Of a stretch of 64,000 nucleotides of DNA, positions 1-10,605 are shown in pieces (within the stretch, counting starts at the first letter, position 1; each line of letters begins with the position of its first letter). The translations under genes were made by a program, and so were the position numbers. The stretch is from Gamarada debralockiae (Eukaryota > Ascomycota > Leotiomycetes > Helotiales > Hyphodiscaceae): contig NXFV01000185.1 in the NCBI GenBank assembly GCA_002803225.1, positions 1-64,000 on the forward strand, read 5' to 3'. The notes beneath the pieces are model-generated. The model ran no database searches. It was given only the letters and a program-made list of their open reading frames with translations, and was not told the DNA's origin.

Positions 1-1406
1 TTGACTAACAGCAGCTGAAATCACAGAGGGGTGCAGCAGGGTCACGTGGACGCCAGTATGATTCTTCAGATGAACTTGACTTCAATCTTGTAATGGTTCT
101 ACTGTGGTAGAGCTCTGTACAGCTCGTACGTATGTACCTTCCGGCCGAGTCTACAGAGCCTTCAGATATCGGGTCAGATCGGTGTCCTACATGTCGGATC
201 AGATCGGTACTAAGTATGCCGATATTTCAGGCAATATTCCTGACACGCCCATACGAAACCGAAACCGCCTATTACAAGAATAAAGAACTGCAACAGCAAA
301 AGGAGATATAACGATTAGAAGAAGAGCAGAGGGATCTATAAAGAGAGTTAGAGGCAAGGAGGAGTTCGAGTCCTATATACCTTTATCAGAGCATGACTAG
401 ACTTAAAGGGAGGCGGATACCTTCCTTAAGGGTCTCTAAAGGTATTATTTACTGATAGCTCATGTACAAGAGCCTAGATCCTGAAGGTACCTAGACTCTA
501 AAGGGGTCAGAGATACTTGCGCATAGTCAGCTGTTAGTCAGTGGTCGGTCAGCAAACAGTCAGCAGCCAGTACAACTGCCATGTGAAGCATAAGGCTTGC
601 CAGCCCTACTTGTAAAGGGTAAGCTTGAGTCTATTTCGGAAATCAGATAGTACAAATGCTCAGGAATACATACTGTCTCTTTTCCCTTACGGCTACTTCT
701 CTGATATACTGTGATCCCTCCTGCTGCCCTCCAGCTGCCTGTAGCTGTTACACTTGTTCAACTAAAAGTCACATTTGTACTAGGAAGAAAGCGCGCGCAC
801 ACAGGTAGAGAGACTGCTGATCTATAAGAGAAGAAGAAAGCTCGACAACGGCAAAGGACACAAATTCAAGTGGAGAATCAGTCACAAAACAATGTCCGAT
901 AAGATCATGATGCTATAGTACGCTCTCAGCTTCAAGACGAGATTATAGAGGCGTATGCTTCCCAGTATAACAACGTCATTTAAAGAGGCAATGTCTGTCC
1001 AATAACAAGAGTATGAGGTATTGGCTTTAAAGCGTGCTTTCTATAAGCAGGAGAAAGGGTAGGATACCAACAAAGAGCAAGCTCCTGCTCCTTACTGTAC
1101 TATAAAGCTGTCGCAATGGCCTGCGAACGGATCAAATCGAGTTGGAAATGCTGTCTGATTTATTAAGGAGCTCGGAGGGAGCAACTAACTTGTAGCTACA
1201 CACTGCGCTAATGCCATAAGGAGCTGCGCCAGAGCCTTGGCCAGCTCCACACGAACCACGTGACACCCCTTTTCTTGTGACAAAAGCCTATAAAGAAATT
1301 CAAGGCTCCTAATCTTGGTAAGTCTCAAGCACTCTAAGAGAGTCTATAGCCAAAGCCACTAGTTAAGTCTCTAGAGCTGATTAATGGCATAGACGTAAAA
1401 GAGGAG
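1..1406. repeat. Decayed repeat, probably an old transposable element
   Basis: No intact reading frame is present. Around 258-440 one plus-strand frame reads as a charged coiled coil (KELQQQKEI, RLEEEQRDL, RELEARRSS) interrupted by TAA codons exactly where CAA (Gln) would fit. This is the C-to-T in CpA change typical of repeat-induced point mutation (RIP). Further fragments rich in Glu, Gln and Lys occur near 830-1090, also stop-ridden. A short direct repeat (GGRTCAGATCGGT) occurs twice at about 168-210, and GTCAG words cluster at 525-565. The element class cannot be named from what remains; a retrotransposon gag region is a guess. Confidence 0.5.
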
Positions 1407-1411
1407 AAAGC

Positions 1412-1628
1412 TGTCACGGTCCTTACGGACGGCCCGTGACCTTACGGATGGCATGTACAGGCAAGGGAGTTGGTTGCTAGTCAACGCAGCGGTCGCTAGT
1501 GAGTTGATGAGATATCTGTGCGAACCCAGGGATCTCTGAACCTTCTTTCTTTCTTTCCTTAGCTTTGAATAGTCGTAATTGAACCTATTCTATCTTGCCT
1601 TCCAAGCCCTGAATTTGGATTCGTGACA
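1412..1628. mobile_element. Solo LTR of a gypsy-type retrotransposon
   Basis: The segment begins TGTCACG and ends CGTGACA, a perfect 7-bp inverted repeat with the TG...CA termini of LTR elements. Its length of 217 bp is normal for a fungal gypsy-type LTR. The word AAAGC stands immediately before it (1407-1411) and again at 1630-1634, one base after its end, which looks like a 5-bp target-site duplication. Inside, CCTTACGGAYGG is repeated in tandem near the left end. No second LTR or polyprotein follows, so this is most likely a solo LTR left by recombination, inserted into older repeat DNA. The gypsy assignment rests on the termini only. Confidence 0.6.
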
Positions 1629-1634
1629 AAAAGC

Positions 1635-3403
1635 ACCAGTACCTTCTACTTGATTAGAAGACCCCCCGTTTGTAGATATCGAATCGAACTTATCTTCTAC
1701 GCCAGGAAGTATAGAGCCTTCTGGAAACAAAGATCTCTCCGATCTAAAAGAGAAGGCTGAATCAGAGTCTTCTGACAATAATATTAAGTTCTCTTCTCTC
1801 TCGAAAATTCTCCCGCAAGAACCACCTGTGTTAGTACCTGCGCCGTAACGACAAGTCTTACCTGTGTCTCTAGCAATTAAACGTCGAGTACCATCAGCAT
1901 CTATAGGACCTGTGCCTTCTCGATTAATGCGCGAGCGTAAACCGACAATAAAGCAAGCCTTATAGAATCGACATGCAATAGAGAGGGAAGAGAAGAAAGC
2001 GAAGCTTGTGAAGAAGCCAAAGACAGTTGATATGATGCAATTGGACGAGTTTGAGCTACCATTTCATAGCTTTCAAATAGGTACGTAAATCGCCTTAATT
2101 CAGAATATTTACTAACTATATGTTTATACCTAAGATAAGGCGACTAGCGACGGCGAAAGTGTCCACGACTGATTCAATACGTTTGGAGTAGTAGGGGAGG
2201 TTCTATATAGTTGATTTCATAGCTAAATATATCTCTATTTCTTCCTACACGCCTAACTACGTCTCCATACCTAACGTCGTCTTTGCAGGAGCTACGGCTA
2301 TAGTGATAGCATCAAGAGATCTCTTCCTTTTGCGGGGAATCTACGCCTTATCAAGAGCACCACTGATGATAGGCAGAATCCCAGATTTGTTAAGTGTGGA
2401 TGGTGGGAATGGCCGGGCCTGAGACAGTCGGGGATAGACGGGGTATCACCAACTCTTTCGGCCGTTACCGCCGCTGCCACATTAGTCACTTGTTGTTGCG
2501 GTTTCTCATATCATTGTCTTCGTCCTCCTGCTGCTTCTTCTTCCCCTCATCAATGGAGAAAATGTCGAGTGCAAGGCCAACCGGCCTGTGTTCGTCTACT
2601 TCGTCTACTACGCCTCGACTGGTATTAATGTGCGCTGTAATGCCCCTACAGTCGCCCGGTTTGAGTTATGGGCCTATGCGGTAAGCTAGGCGCCAAGAGT
2701 GGGCCCGGGTGTGCCTTACCATTTTTACTGCACCTACCAGAACTACCCCTTTGATGGGGCTTGGCAATTTAGAGCCTTGCCCCCAGTCTTAGGTAAAAGT
2801 TTTACTCAAACTTGTAATCTCACAAAACAATTACTAGTAAGCTAATCCTTTACTTCTTGTAAATTTAAGTATACACTTCACCAGTTTTTGTATTGTTTTA
2901 CAACTTTAGGTTGTATGTTTTTGGCTTTTTAAGGCATTGTTTTCGTGTTCGCCCAGGTTCGGCGCCGCAGGTGTGCCGCTTTTGATTTTGGACTGGGAGC
3001 CTTGACATAAGGAATATGCCTTGTAAAGACTGATCTCGCGTCGTGCCGCCATCCAAGATCACAGCCCAATGAGAAGAAACAATCTGCCTCGACCTATAAG
3101 CGATTAAAATTTCCCAGTATAATGCTTCTCTCTACTTCGGTGCCATTCTACAGGTTTGATACGCGCCGGAGGGTGAATTGTGATTGAGGGCACATCTCAC
3201 ACTTATAAGAGTTCAACAACCCACAATCACTCACTCAGGATATATTTTCAGTCTTAACTTCTACTGCCGAGCGTCCTTCAAGGAGATCTATTTAGAGAAA
3301 GTAAGTCACTAATGTTGTCCGTGATACACAACGCAAGCTTACAGGGGCCCACTAGACAAGCCGTACGCGAACAATACCAAGCCACACAACGCAGTGACAC
3401 GCT
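1635..3403. other. Repeat relics, then 5' region of the HET gene
   Basis: From 1635 to about 2100 the sequence continues as a stop-ridden relic; one plus frame near 1900-2060 is rich in Arg, Lys and Ser and again has TAA stops. The part from 2750 to 2940 is AT-rich. No gene is supported. The last 400 bp before 3404 contain a GTAAGT at 3301 that could be a 5'UTR intron donor of the HET gene. Confidence 0.35.
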
Positions 3404-6198
3404 ATGGACTCGAGACGCCCGGGAAAGACCACAGGAACTAGCTTGCCGCAGGAGAGGTTCCGTACGAATCACCTCAGGCAGAGACAACCTGTGAGTATTC
3501 CGCTACTTTAAAAAAGGGTTCCGCTGCTTGGATGAGACGATGCGACTCTTAAATTGAAACAACAGCTCCGAGGACCTCAGGCGGTGTATTTGCTAACAAT
3601 GTCGCACAGACCTCTGGTAACACAAGTGAACACAATAACTTGAAACATAATCCTGCCCCACCGCGGCATTCAGTGTTAGGAAAGAGGACACTGCATAACA
3701 GCCGCCAGACTTCTAGGGATCGCAGCAATCCTACCAACAAGCGTCCTCGCCATACATATCTGTCGTTAACCAACCAGCTTTGTAATGAGTGTTCCCGCAT
3801 ACCCTGGGACAAAATCGACCAGTGGATGAGTTACAAGGGACGAATTGACTGGCACGGTAAGCTGGTCGTGAAGGTTGGGAAACGCTATCGAAATGTCCCA
3901 CTCTCTACGACCTGTCCACTCTGCCGCCAACTGCATTCTCCTTGGATAGAACCCTTTCTCAAGAGTTTAGATCCCTCGCAATGGAAAGGGAATTATTTTG
4001 GCGACCGAATACATATCTTCCGGCACCTCCGACATCTTACCCATGTCAACGATTTCCAAACTTCGATGAACGTACTCCGGAGACACAATGCACCATATCA
4101 CATTGCTGTTGTCCCATTCGGACGCAAGTGGCGAGATAATCTGCAGGCGCATATAGCGTCACATGGAATGGTTGTCGTTATACCCAAAGGACGTCCGCAA
4201 TCAGAAATCTTCGCTCCCCAACAAGTATCTGAAAAATTCGACCCTAATGTGGCTCTACCATGGTTAGAGTTCTGCAAGCATCACAAAAACCTTTGCAACC
4301 CAAAATCACCTAAGGTCAACGGAATGAAGGTGATTGACTGTGATTCTGAGGACCGGATCATCCGGGACCATCACCCCGCCGACAAATACGTGGCTCTCAG
4401 CTATGTATGGGGAAGCCCAGCCCCAAGTAAAACGCCAACATTGGCACTAACTGGGAACGAGACGCCGCAGAGAGAGGTATGTATAAAGACCAAGGCGAAA
4501 GGGCTCCAGCCGATCCCTCGCCCTTCTCAACACATACCGAAATCGAAGCTAAATCTCATTTTGAAAAAGTCCGTTTCAAACCAGACCTCGGCTATGGTGG
4601 TCAAAACAACCCATTGTGCTGCCGCTGCACCCGAGAATAAATCGATATTAAGGCTTCCCAACGAAATTCCACTAACTATTCAAGATGCCATCCAGGTAAC
4701 TAAAGCCCTTGGCTACCGCTTCCTCTGGGTAGATAAGTATTGCATCGATCAGAGTAGCGAAACCGAGAAGCAACAACAGTGTAGTCGTATGGGAGACATC
4801 TACGCTGGCTCGCAGTTGACAATTTTTGCATTGGGATTTGACTCAAACTATGGCTTGCCCGGCGTAAGCTCGAGGCCCCGATTCTGGCAACGACAATGTA
4901 CGACAATCGGCAAGTACAAATTTATATCTACAATGCCTGACCCGCATATCTCCATTAACCAATCCAAATGGTCGACCAGAGGATGGACTTATCAAGAAGG
5001 ACTGTTTTCGACTCGCCGTCTATTCTTCACCGACTATCAAGCATACTTTGAATGTAACGCAATGAATTGCGTGGAAACCTTCAAGAGTAACCTGAAAATT
5101 CTCCACATTCAAAGTGGCCAACGAGTTAGGGCCTATCACCGCGCCGGAAAATTTGTATGCGGTAACTCGAACAAATACTCTCATCTCGACGTGAAGCGAA
5201 ACAAAGCGAATCACCGCAAGATTGACACCATCCGCAGATGTCAATACCACATCCAGGAGTACACCAAAAGAGAGTTGACGAATAAGGACGATGTATTGAA
5301 CGCATTTGCAGGTATTGCCCGCTTCTACGCCAAAACGACCGCAAAGATAGTTAGTTTAGCTGGAATACCCATTCCTTTCCCAATCGCAATGTCGGTGGAC
5401 ATTAGACGGGTACATCTAGACCATCTCAGCTACGCTCTGGCCTGGACACATCATATACACAAGTTCAGTGAACCAAAACTGAAGAATCCCAAAAATCAGT
5501 CAGAGCTCACGCGCGCACAATTACCCTGGACTCCATACGATAATCCCCAGCCACAACGGAGGATAGGATTCCCGTCTTGGTCATGGGCTGGGTGGTTTGG
5601 CGAAATCGGATTAAGGGAGGACCTTCCCTACTGCTGGACCAGTTACCTGAGCACTGTACGGATAGGCTTTCGAGGAGATAACCCAAAAGACTACGCATGG
5701 TTGACAGAGTTAGCACAGTACAAGCATCTCATCATACAGAGGCTTCTTACAGCAGACGAATTGCGTTTCGACGCATATGTCCTCAACCCTGAGAAGCTGA
5801 AATTTTGGGAGAAAGATCCGCACATGCCGTCCAGGCAGATCCCTTCTAAGGCTATACAAATGAACCTATCGAGAGGGCCCTGTTCATTGGAAAAATTCCA
5901 CCAGAAGCTAATAGACAGAGAACTTGAGTGCTTGGTAATAGGAACGTATGGGGAACCCCGCGAGGATATCTTCAAAGCTATCCAAGCCGCGGACAAGAAA
6001 GCTCCGAAGGCTCGCAAGGGTCGGGTAGGCCTATTTGAGCGCCTAGAGCCGGATGCCATTATCTGTCTCGTTGTCCGTACAGTGAACGAAACATCCTTTC
6101 GGAGAGGACTTCTCAAGATTGAGTTTGAGGGCTCAGGAAGAGAATGTGCATTGCGGGCGTGGGATTTGGGTCCAAAAAGAAGTTTTACATTAAGATAG
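3404..6198 (+). CDS. HET-domain (heterokaryon incompatibility) protein
   Basis: Exons 3404-3490 and 3610-6198, 891 aa. The large second exon has no ATG in frame. A GTGAGT donor at 3491, a TGCTAAC branch site at 3591 and a CACAG acceptor at 3609 join it in frame to a short first exon starting at ATG 3404. The HET domain shows the usual motif order: YVALSYVWG (about 289-297), LWVDKYCIDQ (about 401-410), SRMGDIYAGSQLTIFALG (about 421-438) and WSTRGWTYQEGLFSTRRLFF (from about 483). About 90 residues separate the first two blocks around a Lys/Ser-rich stretch, much more than usual. HET proteins act in non-self recognition and trigger cell death on incompatible fusion; the partner here is unknown. 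The N-terminal CxxC pairs (NECSR, TTCPLC) are typical of this subfamily. The gene lies 1.8 kb from a solo LTR, a common setting for HET genes. Confidence 0.85.
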
Positions 6199-6849
6199 AT
6201 GTCAGGTTTCTCAAAGAATTTGCTACAGGAGGTCATGTAGCTATGTAGAGATACCCTGTGACACTGTAGAGTAGGTACTTTAGTCGGCAAAATCCAGGTT
6301 TCATGGTGTGGCTGGCACGATTTCGCGACAAGTTACCAGAGTTTCAAATAGTACGGGCAGCAGAGCAATTCGAGCGCCCAAACTCGTGTGACTTGCACGC
6401 TAAGGCAAGAAGTAACTATCTCTCTTCGTGACTTGGGAACAAGCAAGATTTAACAAGATGACTTGACTTGCTACAGTACCTACCACGTGCCGGCCTGTCA
6501 CGCGAACTAGCGGCACCCGCCCTAGAGGCTATCAGGCAATCTCTACGACATGAGGACACTGTACTGTATACAGTATCCTCTACTCTGTTTATTCTCTACT
6601 TGTCCGCTACATCTATCATGAGGGACAAGAATGCATCGTAAGGCAAAATCTTCGATTTCAAACCTAAGGTAGAATAAAGCTATGAAGTTGCTCAACAAGT
6701 GCACTTATCATCACAGTATTAATCTTATATGGTGATCGTATTAGGCAAAGCAATGGAGAGACCGCCGGGTTGGGTCAGGATTGTTACAGTTTGCATGTAT
6801 TCTGCTCTGAAGATTAGACTTTTACTAATTTGATTTGGTTATATCAACA
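6199..6849. other. Intergenic, no feature seen
   Basis: 3' flank of the HET gene. It contains scattered short palindromes (for example around 6560) but no frame or repeat I can support. Confidence 0.4.
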
Positions 6850-7745
6850 CTACCTCCGACCTTCGTCAGACTCGGCGTCGGTACTGTTAAGCTCGTCGTC
6901 GCTGTAACCATTACTATGGCGTATAAGGGGAGAGCCATCTTGTGGCAGCTCCGCTCCGCCATGACGAATTTCACCTTGTTCATGTTCACGGTCAATTTGA
7001 GAGGGCGATGGCTTAAGAGAGCGATAAGGAGAACGTAAGGAGCTGGGAGCCAGGGCCGACATCTTCTCCTGCTCTTCAAAAGCCAGTAGCATATCCTTTT
7101 CAAGTTCAGAGGCGCCGTCCTTACTCCCTTCTACAACGGCCTTGTGCAATGGCGCAGATAGAGGATGGGCGATTAGTACCTCTAACGTGCGTTGGGCATT
7201 TCCATTATTATCATGCTGGTCAGTCTGGTGGTGTGACGGACCAGGGGAGTGGTGGAGAGAGTGGGAGCGTTTTGAAGAGGGGGCGAAACCTGGCCGTTTT
7301 TGGGTTCCTTGATAATGAAGGCGCCAGCCTCAATGTCATACTATCCTTTGCTATCGGACGGATCAATGGGCTTTCTGAGGCCGACAGTAGCATCTTGGGT
7401 TAGAATAGTACCAGGCAGGGTTCCATCTCAGCCAGAGCTGCCAGAGTCTGTGTGGACGAAAGCCGCTTCGTCTTCGGCATCTGTAAAACCCGGCTCGTCA
7501 TCTTCAATGGTCAAGGGCATGGCTGTAGATCGTTAGTGGATTGCAATTTATTGTAGAAAAGCCAATGAATTTACATAGATGACTTCCTTGATATCCAGTA
7601 GTTCATAATCCTGGCCGTGTTCTGTCGATTCGCGTGCTGCTTGTATCGGGGACTGAGTCGGCGAGCTGGGAGTTGAGCTTGAGGTTTGAAAACTCTGACG
7701 TAGACTTCTGCCGGTCCAAAGGATGCCGCGCCAATTACTGCACAA
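6850..7745 (-). pseudogene. Decayed multi-exon gene, function unknown
   Basis: Three coding-like stretches on the minus strand follow one another in different frames. 7745-7560 encodes a Ser/Thr/Pro-rich stretch ending in YELLDIKEVIY, followed by an intron-like GTAAAT...CACTAACG...CTACAG. 7520-7200 starts MPLTIEDDEPGFTDAEDEA and contains two in-frame stops, one of them a TAG where CAG would fit. After a frameshift, 7220-6850 continues as LEKDMLLAFEEQEKMSALAP to SDDELNSTDAESDEGRR. The acidic, low-complexity character is typical of fungal proteins. C-to-T type stops plus frame breaks suggest a gene killed by mutation, possibly RIP. I do not recognise the family. It runs antisense to, and 650 bp from, the HET gene. 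Confidence 0.45.
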
Positions 7746-10605
7746 CTAGGTAGTTATTATCTGGCTCCTTATCACTAGAAGAGGGGTCGATGGCGTTTTT
7801 CGTGTGTACTATATCATAACCAGATCAGATGCATTCATTCATAGAATTTGGGTATCTTCACCATGAGCTTTTGCTAGAGGTAGGCTGAGCGATAGTCCAC
7901 CGTATATTCTCTGGTACGGTGTAATAGAAGATTTGGGATGGTCTACAAAGACAGAGCTCCTGAAGACAGAACGTCCACCAACAGAAGCTATAGTGACAGA
8001 TTCAAGAGTAAAGTGGGAGAAGCACCTAAGGGAGTACTGATTCTTTCGCGAAGGAAACTGAAGGGTTTAAATGGTAGCAAGGCAAAAGCCGCCTGACAAA
8101 ACTGATCTAGCCTTCCCTCATCACACTGCCGTTCCCAACTGCCACCAACTCAAACCGTACAGCGCATGAATCGTCAACTCCGCGTCCTACTCCAACTTCC
8201 CCTGCCAGCTAAGCTAGTCTACGTACGAAACGCTGATCAGCCTCGAGGGATTTGGCAGGTACTATCAGCTCGGTCCCATCGTCCTCATGAGTCCGCCGCG
8301 TGCCCTGCGAGGCTGAACTTAAAATCCCCTGTAAAACGCTCAAATCTCCTGAACTACGTTTCCTCGGCCCCCCCGACGATCGAGAAACAGCTGTGATCGT
8401 CCAACTTGCGGTCACTCCATCCATGTCATCGAACCACGGCGTTCTCCATTGAGCGGCAGAAGACGTAGCGGGATCCTCTTTCGCCTGGCCTGTCATAGAT
8501 GCAGCTGGAACTTGATGCGTTGCTTTGCTCTGTAGGGAGCTATCCGTAGCACCCTGCAATCTGGGCGATCCACCACGCAGCTCCGAGGGATCCACTTAGT
8601 CCTGTTAGGGCAGTGGATAGCAAGGCATCCGAGATTGCATGATCTGCCTGTTCTGAGTACCATCGCCCGTCCTCCTGACCAGCTGACAACCCAAGTTTCA
8701 CCATCAGCCCCGAAGGCATATGGTGATCTCCCAATCCTCTCACTCTGCCAAGCAGATCCTGCTTCTGGAAAGACCTGCCAGCCGTTTAGACCGCCTCGTT
8801 GAAGTCCTCCAGCCAAGACAGATCGCCGTTATTCACAGGGAGAAGGGGTTGTGTGACAGTCGTCGGCACCGAGGGGACTCGTATTCGGCCTGCAGGATAC
8901 GTAAGGAGGCAGAGTCCTGGCCACTGTCTCAAAGTCAGCCCAAATCAAGGAACAAGTCTCCCCGTTCATGGCTTACAGCGAAGGAGAAACTCTACTTGCT
9001 CACTACTGAAGCGTAACCCGTCAGTGGCACAGCTACACTGATCTCTGGCCACGTCGTCGTGAGTCTTTTTCGCAAATGGGCTCTGTGCTGTGCATGTGGA
9101 CGCGGGACCGCGGAATGTCAATCTCCGGCGCAGATTGACATCAGGGTCAGTGATGATGTGCGACGACGAGCAGAGCGAGAAGGTACGTAGGGAATCAGCG
9201 CGGCTCGTATCTCGGCGAATACAAGACAGGCCTCAGAGAACCCCCGTCTCGTGAAGCCTCAGCGGCATCGAAATTAGAGCAGACGATCGCGGATTCTGGT
9301 TGACAAAGCCATGCTGCCCGTCGTCGCAGATGCAGCGCGGCCGATCGAGGGAGCCTGGGGCATGAGGGTGCGAGGACCAAGTGTCGCACAGTGAGGGTTA
9401 TCAGCGTTGGTGAAAAGGAAGGATGGAGGAAAGCAGCGAGCGATGGAAAAGGACGCGGTTCTTATACCCCGCCAAAGCGGTGGCGGGCCGTGCACACGCC
9501 TTGCCCAAAGCGGGGGTCGCGGTTTCCTGATGCATGTGCAGTTCTTTACGGAAGAATAATGGACTCTGCAGAAACCAAAGGGGAGAAGTTGATTCAGCGC
9601 AGCAGCAACCTTCTCTCAATGCAGCTCAGCCGCCGAGACTGCTTGCTTTGTCTTGCCTTGCCTTACCTTGCTCGCATGAAATTCTCCGCTCCTCGGGCAA
9701 ACGGACCCTTGGTATGAATCATCCCCTGGTGTGATTTCGTATTTGCATAAACCTCACTATGCCCATCAAGCACACCAGCTGTCGTAACCCTCGATACAAC
9801 TGCCATACCGCGCCTTGTTGTGCGGTCTTGCATGAACAATACCTTGCTCAGGGAAAGCATCTGGTGGCGTTGTATGATGGGTAGCATGCTTATGAAGAGC
9901 GCCAAACGTTGACTCCCAGGATTTGTATTGTCGTCCTTTTGGCCCTTTGAAACTGTACAGAATCGTCGATCGACTGCCATTGAGGTGCAGTATTGTGTGT
10001 ATTTGAGTACAACGTCTTGTGGCAGACAGGAGTTGAATGAGTGCTTAACAGATCGGTTTGGTGCGGCTCTTGCGAACAGGGATCCAAAATCGGCCCCGAA
10101 AGCACCCCTGCCTTACTTTTACCAATTTTAGCTAGCGGTAGTCGTAGCCGAGGAGCCCAAACGGGTCGCCCCTGTCCACCGTGGGCTCACATCCTCGGCT
10201 CACTTGCTCAGCCTGGCTCAGGTTTGGCTCACCCACAGCTCAGGCTATAGCAGCAACAACTCAGGTCCAAAGACGGAAATGGAAAATGCTCATATCGAGA
10301 TTCCGATATCGAACTACCTGTTTCTTCAGTCACTGGACAGCCTGCAAAAATAGAGAACCCGAAAAGAGCCAAAAGGGTATCACTTTCGCAATTGGCAGGA
10401 GCAAAAAGTATCAGCACTTGGAGAAAATCTTGGAACTTCGTTCATCGAGGGAAATTCAGCGACGAAAAGGCGTATACGAGAAAATCTAAAGTGGTACAAA
10501 ACGTCCCCTTTCTTCAATGCTACATCTTATAAACTTGATGATATATCCCCTTACTCCGCCGAGAAACGCTATAAAACGCCAAAGCTAATGAATCTCATCC
10601 CGCCA
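7746..10605. other. 2.9-kb gene-poor stretch with doubtful relics
   Basis: Minus-strand open stretches at 8743-8540 (containing YSEQADHAISDALLSTAL) and 8595-8209 read like protein but lie in different frames and lack starts or splice sites; they may be another relic. 9600-9700 is Cys/Leu-rich by chance. At 10184-10242 six GCTCA words cluster, four of them GGCTCA. A plus-strand stretch at about 10295-10500 (DIELPVSSVTGQPAKIENP onward) is open but has no start. Nothing here is supported as a working gene. Confidence 0.4.

Noticed and set aside
355..375. tRNA B-box-like GTTCGAGTCC
   Set aside because: No A box or cloverleaf at the right distance; lies in decayed repeat DNA.
4477..4652. Candidate intron inside the HET coding region
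   Set aside because: The length is not a multiple of three, so removal breaks the frame; there is no good branch site.
5691..6290. 199-codon minus-strand ORF under the HET gene
   Set aside because: Antisense shadow of a clear HET coding exon; no motif.
8209..8816. Overlapping minus-strand ORFs with protein-like text
   Set aside because: Two frames overlap, neither has a start with a splice context, and no family is recognisable; noted only as a possible relic.
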